In this document: in pieces, positions 1 through 8,443 of the stretch
How positions within the stretch are numbered: the stretch's first letter is position 1
Layout of the letters: each line of letters begins with the position of its first letter
Source: Dryocola sp051307055
GTDB lineage: Bacteria; Pseudomonadota; Gammaproteobacteria; Enterobacterales; Enterobacteriaceae
Direction: 5' to 3'
Length of the DNA: 64,000 nucleotides
Assembly (NCBI RefSeq): GCF_051307055.1
Contig: NZ_CP149994.1
Location: 868,001 to 932,000, forward strand
Translations under genes and position numbers: made by a program
The notes under the pieces: generated by a model
What the model saw: the letters and a program-made list of their open reading frames with translations, nothing else
Told to the model about the DNA's origin: nothing
Database searches by the model: none

Positions 1-36
1 GTAAAAAGCACGGCCGATATTCTTGCCGCCTGGTAA
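1..36 (+). CDS. Possible 3' end of an upstream gene (partial)
   Basis: Frame 1 reads twelve codons, Val-Lys-Ser-Thr-Ala-Asp-Ile-Leu-Ala-Ala-Trp, and then TAA at 34-36. This could be the carboxyl end of a gene entering from the left. The stretch is too short to identify and could be chance. In E. coli the gene next to sbmA is divergent ampH, which this does not resemble. Confidence 0.25.
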   Translation, partial: VKSTADILAAW

Positions 37-50
37 GCCCGCAACATCGT

Positions 51-79
51 TTGATACAACATTCCGCAAGCCTTATTGT
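51..79 (+). promoter_or_regulatory. Candidate sigma70 promoter for sbmA
   Basis: TTGATA at 51-56 and TATTGT at 74-79 are separated by 17 bases and lie about 70 bases before the sbmA start. E. coli sbmA is known to be sigmaE-dependent; I could not see a convincing sigmaE promoter here. The site is inferred by spacing and hexamer match only. Confidence 0.3.
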
Positions 80-150
80 GCCGGGATCGCTATAACTAAC
101 CGGTTCGAGCAACGGTATAACAACAAGAATCTGAGTTCAGGAGTGTTGTA

Positions 151-1368
151 ATGTTTAAGTCATTTTTCCCGCGTCCGACGGCGTTTTTCCTGTCGGCTTT
201 TATTTGGGCAATGCTGGCGGTGATTTTCTGGCAGGCTGGCGGGGGGCGCTGGCTGGAAGACTTCGCTGGCGCAAGCCAGCAAATCCCCATTAACGCCAGC
301 CGTTTCTGGACGCTAAAAGCGCTGGTCTTTTATGCTTACTACGCGGTATGCGTTGGCCTGTTTGCGCTGTTCTGGTTTATCTACAGTCCGCACCGCTGGC
401 AGTACTGGTCGATTCTCGGCTCTGCGCTGATTGTTTTCGTCACCTGGTTTATGGTGGAGCTGGGGGTGGCGATCAACGCCTGGTACGCTCCCTTCTTTGA
501 CCTGATCCAGACGGCGCTAAACTCGCCGCACAAAGTCCCGCTTAATAAGTTTTACAGCGAAACGGGGGTGTTCCTCGGCATCGCGCTGATTTATGTCACC
601 GTTGGCGTGCTGAACAGCTTCTTCATCAGCCATTACGTGTTCCGCTGGCGTACCGCGATGAATGACTACTACATGGAGCACTGGCAGATGCTTCGCCATA
701 TCGAAGGCGCCGCCCAGCGTGTGCAGGAAGACACCATGCGCTTCGCCTCGACGCTTGAGGATATGGGCGTCAGCCTGCTGCAGTCGGTGATGACGCTGAT
801 AGCATTCTTGCCTATTCTGGTTGCGCTTTCCCCGCACGTTAAAGAGCTGCCGATTGTGGGTGTCGTGCCTTACGGCCTGGTTATCGCTGCTATCGTCTGG
901 TCAATTATGGGGACAGGTTTGCTGGCGGTAGTGGGGATCAGGCTGCCTGGTTTGCAGTTTAATAATCAGAAGGTGGAAGCGGCTTACCGTAAAGAACTGG
1001 TTTATGGCGAAGATGATCCGACGCGCGCCACGCCGCCGACCGTAAAAGCGCTGTTTGGCGACGTGCGCCATAACTATTTCCGCCTCTATTTTCACTACAC
1101 CTACTTCAATATCGTCCGCATTCTCTATCTGCAGGTGGATAACGTGTTCGGCCTGTTTTTGCTGTTCCCGTCGATTGCCGCCGGGGTGATTACGCTTGGT
1201 CTGATGCAGCAAATCACCAATGCGTTTGGTCAGGTTCGCGGCTCGTTCCAGTATCTGATTAGCTCCTGGACCACGCTGGTTGAACTGATGTCCATCTATA
1301 AGCGTCTGCGCAGCTTCGAGCGCACGCTGCAGGATATTCCGGTGCCGGCCGCTGGCGAAGCGCTGTAA
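151..1368 (+). CDS. sbmA: SbmA/BacA peptide uptake transporter
   Basis: Inner-membrane proton-driven importer that takes up proline-rich antimicrobial peptides, microcins B17/J25 and bleomycin-like compounds. The product is 405 aa, about the E. coli length (406). It is highly hydrophobic, with several transmembrane segments in the first 250 residues and again around 320-350, and shows the SbmA/BacA family architecture (no ATPase domain). The start is preceded by a good Shine-Dalgarno (CAGGAG). In E. coli yaiW follows directly in the same transcript; here a terminator and six inserted genes separate the two. Confidence 0.95.
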   Translation: MFKSFFPRPTAFFLSAFIWAMLAVIFWQAGGGRWLEDFAGASQQIPINASRFWTLKALVFYAYYAVCVGLFALFWFIYSPHRWQYWSILGSALIVFVTWFMVELGVAINAWYAPFFDLIQTALNSPHKVPLNKFYSETGVFLGIALIYVTVGVLNSFFISHYVFRWRTAMNDYYMEHWQMLRHIEGAAQRVQEDTMRFASTLEDMGVSLLQSVMTLIAFLPILVALSPHVKELPIVGVVPYGLVIAAIVWSIMGTGLLAVVGIRLPGLQFNNQKVEAAYRKELVYGEDDPTRATPPTVKALFGDVRHNYFRLYFHYTYFNIVRILYLQVDNVFGLFLLFPSIAAGVITLGLMQQITNAFGQVRGSFQYLISSWTTLVELMSIYKRLRSFERTLQDIPVPAAGEAL

Positions 1369-1370
1369 AA

Positions 1371-1398
1371 AAAGCTGCCCGAACGGGCAGCTTTTTCT
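1371..1398. terminator. Bidirectional terminator between sbmA and the efflux operon
   Basis: GCTGCCC and GGGCAGC form a perfect stem around GAA C, flanked by an A run on the left and a T run on the right. It can stop both sbmA (+) and the converging EmrB-like gene (-). Confidence 0.85.
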
Positions 1399-1399
1399 T

Positions 1400-2935
1400 T
1401 TAATGCCCTGCGGCTGGGGCGCCCGGCGCGCCCGAGCGGATAAACGGCGGGCGGGCAAACCAGATAATCACAATCAGCGCCATAAATCCCCAGCCTAAAA
1501 TCCAGAAGTAGTCGATGGTGGACATCATATAGGCCTGCTGCTCGATGGTTTTGTCTATCGCCGCCATATGCTGCTGCGTAGCGCCGCCCAGCTTGTTGAG
1601 GTAGTCCACCGATGCCGGATTATACGTGGATACGCTTTCCGTAAGGTTGGCGTGGTGGAACACTTCGCGGCGCGACCAAATCCAGGTGGTGAGCGACGAG
1701 GCAAAAGACCCGCCCAGCACGCGGAAGAAGGTCGCAAGGCCCGAGCCTTCCGCCACCTGCTGGCCGTTCAGGTTCGACAGCACGATAGTGGTGATCGGCA
1801 TAAAGAAGAGCGCCACGCCAATGCCCATAAAGAGCTGTACTTCGGCAATAGTGCGGAAATCCACGTCGGTATTAAACTGCGCGCGGATAAGGCAGGAGGC
1901 GCCCATCGTCAGGAACGATAGCGAGGCCAGAATACGCAGGTCGAATTTGCCGGCGTAGCGCCCGATTATCGGCGTCAGTATCAGCGGCAGTATGCCCATC
2001 GGCGCGGCGGCAAGCCCGGCCCAAATCGCCGTATAACCCATCTGCGTTTGCAGCCACTGCGGCAGGATAATATTGATGGCAAAGAATGCCGCGTAGCCCA
2101 GCGTCAGCGCCGTCGTGCCGATCGCAAAGTTGCGATCCATAAATAAACGCAGATTGACGATGGGGTGACGTTCCCCCAGCTCCCAGAAAACGAACGACAC
2201 CAGCGAAATCGCGGAAATCACCGCCATCACGATAATTTCCGTGGAGGCGAACCAGTCCAGATCGTTGCCTTTATCCAGCACGACCTGCAACAGCCCAACG
2301 CCTGCCACCAGAAGCGCGATACCGATATAGTCAATCGGCGCGTGGGTTGTCGTCTCTTCGCGCTCGCGAAGCTGCGTCCAGACGACGATGGCGGCAAAAA
2401 TGCCAATGGGGACGTTGATATAAAAAATCCACGGCCAGGAGTAGTTATCGGTTATCCAGCCGCCGGTAATTGGCCCGACGATAGGCGCCACCACGGTCAC
2501 CATCGACAGCAGGGCGAGCGCCATGCTGCGTTTGCTGGAGGGGAAAATCACCAGCAGCAGCGTCTGGCACATCGGGAACATCGGCCCGGCAAAGAAGCCC
2601 TGCATGGCGCGGAAGATAATCAGCTCCGTCATGCTGTGGGCGAAGCCGCACAGGAAAGAGGTGAAGGTGAACATCGCCACCGAGCCGATAAATAGTTTGA
2701 GCTGCCCAAACCGCCGCGTAAACCAGCCGGTAAGCGGCAGGGCGATGGCGTTGCACACCGCAAACGAGGTGATAACCCAGGTGCCCTGATCCGCGCTTAC
2801 CCCGAGATTGCCGGCGATAGTCGGCAGGGCGACGTTTGCGATGGTGGAGTCCAGCACCTGCATAAATGTCGCCAGCGACAGCGCGAGCACCGCCAGCCAC
2901 ATATTGGGCGGCGTAAACGCGGCCTTATCTTGCAT
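1400..2935 (-). CDS. EmrB/QacA-type (DHA2) MFS drug exporter
   Basis: Proton-driven multidrug efflux pump of the 14-TM DHA2 family, inner membrane. The product is 511 aa, normal for EmrB. The start region has the DHA2 motif C-like and LDSTIANVALPTIAG segment near residue 28, followed by the Trp-Val-Ile-Thr-Ser-Phe repeat typical of the family. It lies 10 bases downstream of the HlyD-type adaptor gene, as in emrAB, so the two likely build a tripartite pump with an outer-membrane channel such as TolC. It is part of the marR-emrA-emrB-like minus-strand operon. It is a paralogue placed here rather than emrB itself, which sits elsewhere (with mprA) in E. coli. Confidence 0.9.
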   Translation of the reverse strand: MQDKAAFTPPNMWLAVLALSLATFMQVLDSTIANVALPTIAGNLGVSADQGTWVITSFAVCNAIALPLTGWFTRRFGQLKLFIGSVAMFTFTSFLCGFAHSMTELIIFRAMQGFFAGPMFPMCQTLLLVIFPSSKRSMALALLSMVTVVAPIVGPITGGWITDNYSWPWIFYINVPIGIFAAIVVWTQLREREETTTHAPIDYIGIALLVAGVGLLQVVLDKGNDLDWFASTEIIVMAVISAISLVSFVFWELGERHPIVNLRLFMDRNFAIGTTALTLGYAAFFAINIILPQWLQTQMGYTAIWAGLAAAPMGILPLILTPIIGRYAGKFDLRILASLSFLTMGASCLIRAQFNTDVDFRTIAEVQLFMGIGVALFFMPITTIVLSNLNGQQVAEGSGLATFFRVLGGSFASSLTTWIWSRREVFHHANLTESVSTYNPASVDYLNKLGGATQQHMAAIDKTIEQQAYMMSTIDYFWILGWGFMALIVIIWFARPPFIRSGAPGAPAAGH

Positions 2936-2945
2936 AACGTCTCTC

Positions 2946-4124
2946 TTAACGGGCGTTGGACGCTACCGCTTTGCTGTTGTCATGAAGGATTTTCGCCACC
3001 AGCTTGTCCGCTTCGGCCAGCGGGTTTTGATAGACATCCGTGGTGAAACGCGGGGCGCTGACCGTTTGCTGCGGCAGCAGATGACCGTCGACATTGCGAA
3101 TATCCACGCGAGCGTTCATCGACAGGCCGATGCGCAGCGGATGCTTTTGCATATCATGCGGGTCGAGCGTGATGCGTACCGGCAGGCGCTGAACGATTTT
3201 GATCCAGTTCCCGCTGGCGTTCTGCGCAGGCAGCAGAGAGAACGCGCTGCCGGTGCCGATGCCCAGGCTTTCAATGGTGCCGTGATACTCCACATCATCG
3301 CCGTAGAGATCGGCGCTGAGCGTCACTTTTTGCCCCAGGCGCATGGCGCTCATCTGGCTCTCTTTAAAGTTGGCGTCCACCCAAACCTGATCCAGCGGCA
3401 CGATGGCCAGCAAAGTCGTGCCTGAATCGACGCGCATGCCGAGCTGCACCGCGCGCCTGGCAACGTAGCCGCTAACCGGCGCAACGATGGTGCTACGGGA
3501 GTTTTCCAGATAGCGTTGACGCAGCGTGGCGACGGCGCTTTTGATTTCCGGATGGCTGTCGATAACCGTATCGTCCACCATCGCGGTATTGGTGCTTAAC
3601 GCCTGTTGCGCGGCGGCCAGATCGCTCTTCGCGCTGGTGACCGCATCGCGGTAATGGGCAAGATCCTCCGCGGCGATGGCGCCGGTGGCGAAGATTTTCT
3701 GGCGGCGGGCGTAATCGCTTTGCGCCGTTTGCAGCGCTACCCGTTTTGCATCCACCTGCGCACGATAGTTATCCGCCGTGCTGTACAGCCCACGCACCTG
3801 GCGAACCGTGTTGGCGAGATTAGCTTCGGCCTGCTGCAGAGCGATCTCTGTATCGCTCGGATCGAGCAGCACCAGCGGCTGACCTTTCTGCACGTAATCC
3901 CCTTCGTCCACGGTCACCTGGGTTACCGTGCCGCCGATTTGCGGCGTGAGGGTAACCTGGTTGCCGCTGACGTAGGCATCGTCAGTGGTTTCGTAATAGC
4001 GGGCATACAACAGATACCACGCAAGGAAGCCCGCGGCGGCGAGCACCAGAATAATAAATAAAATAATAAAGTTACGTTTGCGCTTGCTGCCGCGCTGCAC
4101 TTGTTCAGCAGATGTAGTTTCCAT
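2946..4124 (-). CDS. HlyD/EmrA-family membrane fusion protein
   Basis: Periplasmic adaptor of an MFS tripartite efflux pump. The product is 392 aa: a cytoplasmic head with Lys/Arg, one transmembrane segment at about residues 18-38, a split biotinyl-lipoyl domain, a central alpha-hairpin rich in Ala/Gln (about 85-190) and a beta-barrel region. The paired lipoyl halves are visible as VTVDEGDYVQKGQPLVLLD and the later SGYVARRAVQLG stretch. It is followed at once by the DHA2 transporter and preceded by the marR gene with a 25-base gap. Confidence 0.92.
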   Translation of the reverse strand: METTSAEQVQRGSKRKRNFIILFIILVLAAAGFLAWYLLYARYYETTDDAYVSGNQVTLTPQIGGTVTQVTVDEGDYVQKGQPLVLLDPSDTEIALQQAEANLANTVRQVRGLYSTADNYRAQVDAKRVALQTAQSDYARRQKIFATGAIAAEDLAHYRDAVTSAKSDLAAAQQALSTNTAMVDDTVIDSHPEIKSAVATLRQRYLENSRSTIVAPVSGYVARRAVQLGMRVDSGTTLLAIVPLDQVWVDANFKESQMSAMRLGQKVTLSADLYGDDVEYHGTIESLGIGTGSAFSLLPAQNASGNWIKIVQRLPVRITLDPHDMQKHPLRIGLSMNARVDIRNVDGHLLPQQTVSAPRFTTDVYQNPLAEADKLVAKILHDNSKAVASNAR

Positions 4125-4149
4125 CTTATTGGCGCCCTTTATAAAGACA

Positions 4150-4605
4150 TTAGCGATGAGGAGCGGTGATCTCGTCCGGCAGCATTTTTGTTATCAGCTT
4201 TACCAGTAAACGGGATTCATCGGCAGTGAGTCGTGCGGTGAGATCGCTGAGGATCGAGCTGAGGGCCTCGTTCTGAAAGCGATCGCAAATGACCAGACCT
4301 TTATCGGTCAGCGCCAGAATCACCTGGCGTTTATCCACGGGATTAGGGTTGCGCACGATGAGATCGTGCTTAACCATGCGATCGACCATGCGGCTCATTG
4401 CGCCTGCATCCATCACCAGATTTTTGCTGATTTCAACCGGGCTGGTGATGCCTTTATAGATATGGATCAGCACCTTGAACTGCGCGGCGGTGATATCAGC
4501 CCCGGAAAAATAGTGGCCGATAAGCTGATCTTTAAACTGGTTTGCCAGATGAATGAGTAAACCGAGATGCAATTTGTTATCGATAATGCCCGGATTGGTG
4601 CGCAT
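4150..4605 (-). CDS. MarR-family transcriptional regulator
   Basis: Dimeric winged-helix repressor, 151 aa, typical MarR length. The winged-helix core reads through SPVEISKNLVMDAGAMSR (recognition helix) and LTDKG (wing). It is the first gene of the efflux operon, so it most likely represses itself and the two pump genes and is released by a pump substrate. The large palindrome at 4612-4651, only seven bases before its start codon, is the obvious operator. The inducer cannot be deduced from sequence. Confidence 0.92.
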   Translation of the reverse strand: MRTNPGIIDNKLHLGLLIHLANQFKDQLIGHYFSGADITAAQFKVLIHIYKGITSPVEISKNLVMDAGAMSRMVDRMVKHDLIVRNPNPVDKRQVILALTDKGLVICDRFQNEALSSILSDLTARLTADESRLLVKLITKMLPDEITAPHR

Positions 4606-4611
4606 GATATT

Positions 4612-4651
4612 TGCCTGGTCAGTAATTACAAATGAAATTACTGACCAGGCA
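4612..4651. promoter_or_regulatory. Perfect palindrome, likely MarR operator
   Basis: TGCCTGGTCAGTAATT (4612-4627) and AATTACTGACCAGGCA (4636-4651) are perfect 16-base inverted arms around ACAAATGA. The element sits directly upstream of the marR start, overlapping its ribosome-binding region, and about 40 bases after the SnoaL-like gene stop. The position fits autorepression. There is no T run, so a terminator role is less likely. Confidence 0.75.
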
Positions 4652-4691
4652 GTTATTTGTCAACGTTGTGTCAAGAAAAGCGCACGTTTTG

Positions 4692-5276
4692 TCAGGCGGC
4701 CAGCCAGCTTTCGGCTTCTTTTTTCATCGTGGCTTCCAGCTCAGAACCTTTGGTGGCAAATACGCGTTGTACAGGAAAACCCGATTTTTCCAGCATATAG
4801 GCAAGCGGCGCATACGCTATCGGGTAGCGCTTAACGACGTCCGCATCGATGTCCACCACGCCGAGGGGGAAATCAAAAGAGCCAAAATCGTAAACGACCT
4901 GGCGATGCAGAATTTTCCACTCGCCGTTGCGTTTTTCCATCATGTCGTAAAAGCGGTTATGGCAGGTTGCGCCCAGCGCCAGCCTGCTGTTCTGGCCGAT
5001 AATCATCGCGTTGGTTTCCGCAATCGCTTTGTTTTGCGCAGCGTTAAAGGTAACCATCGGATTGCCCATCACGTGTTTGGTGCTGATGTCAGATTCGCCC
5101 ATCCGCATCGAGCCTTTAATAAATTCGCTGGCCAGCCCTTCAAACCAGGTCACTTCGATGGTGCCTTCCGGATGAAACAGCTCGCCCAGCTCATCCCAGT
5201 GGGACAGATCCCGATGCATCCAGCCGTTCAACAGGTCGCTAATGGCTAAGCGGTCTTCAAGATATTGCGTGGTCAT
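4692..5276 (-). CDS. SnoaL-like / NTF2-fold protein
   Basis: A 194-aa protein of the SnoaL-like NTF2 superfamily, which includes small-molecule isomerases, hydratases and ring-hydroxylating dioxygenase beta-like folds. Cues are the amino-terminal LEDRLAISDLLNGWMHRDL helix, the Leu-Phe-His-Pro-Glu-Gly turn, and a carboxyl strand with GEWKILHRQVVYD. The start at 5276 is chosen over an upstream ATG at 5333 because AGGAGA precedes it at proper spacing. It is divergent from the LysR gene, the classic regulator/target arrangement, and reads toward the efflux operon. The substrate is unknown. Confidence 0.75.
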   Translation of the reverse strand: MTTQYLEDRLAISDLLNGWMHRDLSHWDELGELFHPEGTIEVTWFEGLASEFIKGSMRMGESDISTKHVMGNPMVTFNAAQNKAIAETNAMIIGQNSRLALGATCHNRFYDMMEKRNGEWKILHRQVVYDFGSFDFPLGVVDIDADVVKRYPIAYAPLAYMLEKSGFPVQRVFATKGSELEATMKKEAESWLAA

Positions 5277-5379
5277 ATTCTTCTCCTGCGGTGAGTGTGC
5301 GGTTATTCTGGTCGTGAAATAGCGATGCTTCAAATATATTGATATGATGAATTAATCACTATTACTGATGGTTAAAACG
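5277..5379. promoter_or_regulatory. Divergent promoter region with LysR-type box
   Basis: The 103-base gap between the divergent SnoaL-like and LysR genes holds ATTGAT-N7-ATTAAT at 5338-5356, which contains the T-N11-A pattern bound by LysR proteins. It is the expected site for autoregulation and for control of the divergent gene. Confidence 0.4.
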
Positions 5380-6270
5380 ATGGAACTACGGCATTTACGC
5401 TATTTCGTGGCCGTTGCCGAGTGCGGCCATTTCGGCCAGGCGGCAAAGCTGCTCAATATCGTGCAGCCCGCGCTGAGCATGCAGATCCGTGCGCTGGAAG
5501 AGGAGTTAGGCGGGCAGCTTTTTACCCGTACCAGCCGGAAAGTTGAGCTTACCGAGGCGGGCAGGCTATTGCTCCCGCAGGCAAAACGCACGCTTGAGCA
5601 GGCCGGACACAGTAAAAACATAGTACAGCGGGCTCTGCGCGGCGAGACGGGGTGCGTAAGAATTGGCTTTGCCGGTAATGCCGTGCTGAGCGGCAAGCTG
5701 ATGGAGCATGCGCGCGCGTTTCGCCTGCGGGCTCCGGAGGTGGAAATACGCCTGCAGGAGCTGGCTCCGAAAGCGCTGATGGAAGCGCTGGCGCTGGGGC
5801 AAATTGACATTGCCTATTCACCGCCGGCGGGCGCGCTTCCTGCGGCCATCGACGCCACAAAAATTGGCGAGTGGCCGATGATGTTTGGCATTGCAGAAGA
5901 TCATCCTCTGGCGGGCGCTAAGTCGGTGACCCTTGCGATGCTGGCAAAGTTTCCGCTGGTGGTGTTTGCCGCAGGCGTTGGAGATGAAGCCCTGAGCCAG
6001 ATGCATCAGCGATGGGATAAGGAAGGCGCGGAGCTGCGTTATGCCAGCAGCACGCTCGGCGCGCTCGCCATCGCCGCCTCCGGGCCGGGCGTAGTATTGC
6101 TGCCGGATTCTTTTACCCGCGTCGCTATTCCTCACCTGGTTTATCAGCCAATCTCTGATAAAAGCTTTGTCGCAGAATTGCTATTGTTGAGCCGCCGGGA
6201 TGAAACCCAGGGGGCGGTGCTCGCTTATACCCGTCTTGCCTTACAAAACAATCACAACGGAGCGTTATGA
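5380..6270 (+). CDS. LysR-family transcriptional regulator
   Basis: A 296-aa LTTR: winged helix-turn-helix in residues 1-60 (starting MELRHLRYFVAVAE, with the AAKLLNIVQPALSMQIRALE recognition segment) and a periplasmic-binding-protein-like effector domain from about residue 88. An ATG 12 bases earlier (5368) is possible, but family members begin at Met-Glu-Leu-Arg. It likely controls the divergent SnoaL-like gene. Its stop overlaps the start of yaiW by four bases (ATGA), so translation of yaiW may be coupled to it, an arrangement not found in E. coli. Confidence 0.9.
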   Translation: MELRHLRYFVAVAECGHFGQAAKLLNIVQPALSMQIRALEEELGGQLFTRTSRKVELTEAGRLLLPQAKRTLEQAGHSKNIVQRALRGETGCVRIGFAGNAVLSGKLMEHARAFRLRAPEVEIRLQELAPKALMEALALGQIDIAYSPPAGALPAAIDATKIGEWPMMFGIAEDHPLAGAKSVTLAMLAKFPLVVFAAGVGDEALSQMHQRWDKEGAELRYASSTLGALAIAASGPGVVLLPDSFTRVAIPHLVYQPISDKSFVAELLLLSRRDETQGAVLAYTRLALQNNHNGAL

Positions 6271-7376
6271 CGACTGCAACGCAAAACCGGGCGCACGGAC
6301 TTTTCGCCCTCGGCCTGGGCGCGATTCTGGTTCTGACAGGCTGCGCCACTAAATCCACCGCTCCGGTTTCTGCAACCGCAAAGCCGGTAGATGTGGAAGC
6401 CGTAGTGAAGCAGAAGCTGCCGGCTAGCCAGAAAGATCGCAACAGCTGGGCAAAAGATCTGGCTACCACGTTTAAAAGCCAGGATATCGCGCCGAGCGAA
6501 GAGAATATCTGCTCGGTGCTGGCGGTCGCCCGGCAGGAGTCCAACCTGGTGGCCGATCCGGCCGTGCCGGGCCTGAGTAAGATCGCCTGGAAAGAGATTG
6601 ACCGCCGCGCTGAGAAGCTGCATATCCCGGCTTTTCTGGTGCATACCGCGCTGCTGATTAACTCTCCCAACGGCAAGAGCTACAGCGAGCGCCTGGACAA
6701 TGTCAAAACCGAAGGGCAGCTAAGCGCGATATTCGATGATTTTATCGATATGGTGCCGATGGGGCAGAAGCTGTTCGGTAACCTCAATCCGGTTCATACC
6801 GGCGGACCGATGCAGGTCAGCATCGCCTTTGCCGAGCAGCACATGGACGGCTATCCGTGGAAGATGGCAGGCACCGTCCGTCAGGAAGTATTCACGCGCA
6901 GGGGCGGACTGTGGTTCGGTACTTATCATTTGTTGAACTATCCGGCCAATTATACCCGGCCAATTTACCGTTTTGCCGACTTCAACGCCGGATGGTACGC
7001 CAGCCGTAACGCCGCGTTTCAGAATGCGGTAAGTAAAGCGGCGGGGGTAAAACTGGCGCTGGATGGCGATCTGATCCTTTATAACACCGACAAGCCGGGC
7101 AGCACGGAACTGGCGGTAAGAAAGCTGGCTGGCAGGCTGGATATGAACGACAGCCAGATCCATCGGGCGCTGCAAAAAGGCGACAGCCTCGATTTTGAGA
7201 AAACCGATTTGTACGAGCAGGTCTATGCGATAGCGGATAAGAAAGCGGGCAAGAAGCTACCGCGAGAAATGCTGCCGGGAATTACGCTTGAAAGCCCGAA
7301 AATTACGCGCAATCTGACAACGGCGTGGTTTGCTAAACGCGTTGACGACAGACGAGCAGCTTGTATGGCGCGATAA
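6267..7376 (+). CDS. yaiW: YaiW, DUF1615 outer-membrane lipoprotein
   Basis: Lipoprotein of 369 aa with a signal peptide ending in the lipobox Leu-Thr-Gly-Cys (Cys at about residue 26). The DUF1615 domain fills the rest. E. coli YaiW (364 aa) is a surface-exposed lipoprotein that assists SbmA-mediated uptake of proline-rich peptides. Here the gene is about 5 kb from sbmA and overlaps the LysR stop codon, so its expression must differ from the E. coli sbmA-yaiW operon. The segment after the lipobox is rich in Thr/Ala/Pro (linker), then mature domain. Confidence 0.9.
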   Translation: MTTATQNRAHGLFALGLGAILVLTGCATKSTAPVSATAKPVDVEAVVKQKLPASQKDRNSWAKDLATTFKSQDIAPSEENICSVLAVARQESNLVADPAVPGLSKIAWKEIDRRAEKLHIPAFLVHTALLINSPNGKSYSERLDNVKTEGQLSAIFDDFIDMVPMGQKLFGNLNPVHTGGPMQVSIAFAEQHMDGYPWKMAGTVRQEVFTRRGGLWFGTYHLLNYPANYTRPIYRFADFNAGWYASRNAAFQNAVSKAAGVKLALDGDLILYNTDKPGSTELAVRKLAGRLDMNDSQIHRALQKGDSLDFEKTDLYEQVYAIADKKAGKKLPREMLPGITLESPKITRNLTTAWFAKRVDDRRAACMAR

Positions 7377-7383
7377 ATATGGA

Positions 7384-7608
7384 AATGCGGCGGATGACGC
7401 TTCGCTTATCCGCCCTACAGGTTAATGCAGGAATGTGGTGGATGGCGCCTGGCTTATCCGCCCTACAGGTTAATGCGGGAATGTGGTGGATGGCGCCTGG
7501 CTTATCCGCCCTACAGGTTAATGCGGGAATGCGGTGGAGGCGCTTCGCTTATCCACCTTGCAACTTAATAAAAGTAGGTCGGATAAGCGAAGCGCCATCC
7601 GACATTGA
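7384..7608. repeat. REP-type array with 48-bp period
   Basis: CTTATCCGCC starts at 7405, 7453 and 7501, a 48-bp period, with a degenerate fourth unit at 7548. Units contain a REP half (GGTGGATGGCGCC...CTTATCC) and a constant CTACAGGTTAATGC spacer. An oppositely oriented REP half (GTCGGATAAGCGAAGCGCC) closes the cluster at about 7578-7604. It lies between the yaiW and yaiY 3' ends. The open frame through it is an artefact of 48 being divisible by 3. Confidence 0.8.
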
Positions 7609-7612
7609 TCGT

Positions 7613-7942
7613 TTAGTAATAGTAGTGGCGGTGACGGTATTTAACCGCGAGTCCAATCATGCCAAGGAACAGGCAGCCCAGCAGGAAGGGCACAAGCCCG
7701 AACACGGTACTGACCGCCAGCCCCATTTCGATGCGCGGACGCGTCGCATCGTTGCCCTGCGCGAGGTGCTCCAGCACGCCGGGGGCGTGAACCAGTAAAT
7801 TCAGTATCTGACTGCCGACCCAGAAACAAAACAGAATGAATACCGCATAAGCGATATTGCTCAGCGTCGCGCCGCCTGCTTTGGTTGAGGAAACGGTAAT
7901 AGTTGCGGGGACAACGTGTTTCGACAACGTGATATCAGTCAT
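7613..7942 (-). CDS. yaiY: YaiY, DUF2755 inner-membrane protein
   Basis: A 109-aa membrane protein (E. coli YaiY 102 aa) of unknown function. Two hydrophobic segments are visible, about residues 30-50 (NIAYAVFILFCFWVGSQI) and 78-100 (VFGLVPFLLGCLFLGMIGLA). The start at 7942 is chosen because GGGAGGT precedes it; an in-frame ATG at 7999 lacks a ribosome site. It is divergent from yaiZ, as in E. coli. Confidence 0.85.
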   Translation of the reverse strand: MTDITLSKHVVPATITVSSTKAGGATLSNIAYAVFILFCFWVGSQILNLLVHAPGVLEHLAQGNDATRPRIEMGLAVSTVFGLVPFLLGCLFLGMIGLAVKYRHRHYYY

Positions 7943-8211
7943 TTTGACCTCCCATAAAACCGAAACGCCAGTCAGGTTTCCGCCCGATAATGACAGCAAG
8001 TTTGGCAGGTCATAAGGTTTGTCAATATCAGATTGTTGGTAATTTACGCGCCGGATTCCTCCTGGATTTGCATTTTATGCGTCAAATCACAATTTCGTAA
8101 CTTAATTGAAATCCTTGTAACATTATGCCGATTGACGCCTATTAACGTGCGGTCTCTTTCCGCAGGCTGTGCGACAATGCGCCAACTTTTTTTATCCTGA
8201 TGGATGGCACC
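7943..8211. promoter_or_regulatory. yaiY/yaiZ divergent intergenic region
   Basis: About 270 bases between two divergent starts. It is AT-rich around 8040-8130 and should contain both promoters, but I could not single out reliable hexamers. No open frame of interest was seen. Confidence 0.35.
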
Positions 8212-8442
8212 ATGACTGCGAAAACCCTGAGCTTAAAAATGCGTCGCGACTGGCACTATTATGCGGTGGCGATCGGGATGATTTTCATCCTCAACGGCGT
8301 GATTGGCCTGCTGGGCTTTAAAACCGAAGGCTGGCAAAGTTATGCGGTGGGGCTGGCGACGTGGGTTATCTGTTTCTGGCTTGCAGGGCTTGTGATTCGC
8401 CGTCGCCCGGAACCTGAAGAGCCGGGCGCGGCAAAAGAGTAA
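8212..8442 (+). CDS. yaiZ: YaiZ, DUF2754 small membrane protein
   Basis: A 76-aa inner-membrane protein (E. coli YaiZ 70 aa), function unknown. The conserved Arg-Arg-Asp-Trp-His-Tyr-Tyr block is followed by two transmembrane segments (about residues 17-35 and 42-62) and a charged tail. The ATG at 8212 is preferred over 8200 because GGATGG lies at usable spacing before it. It converges on ddlA with a one-base gap. Confidence 0.85.
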   Translation: MTAKTLSLKMRRDWHYYAVAIGMIFILNGVIGLLGFKTEGWQSYAVGLATWVICFWLAGLVIRRRPEPEEPGAAKE

Positions 8443-8443
8443 C

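Noticed and set aside
1..150. SigmaE promoter for sbmA
   Set aside because: No GGAACTT-like -35 with a suitable -10 could be found; only a sigma70-like pair was seen.
7361..7798. Open frame with repeated LSALQVNAGMWW peptide
   Set aside because: Arises because the REP array period (48) is divisible by three; it also runs antisense into yaiY.
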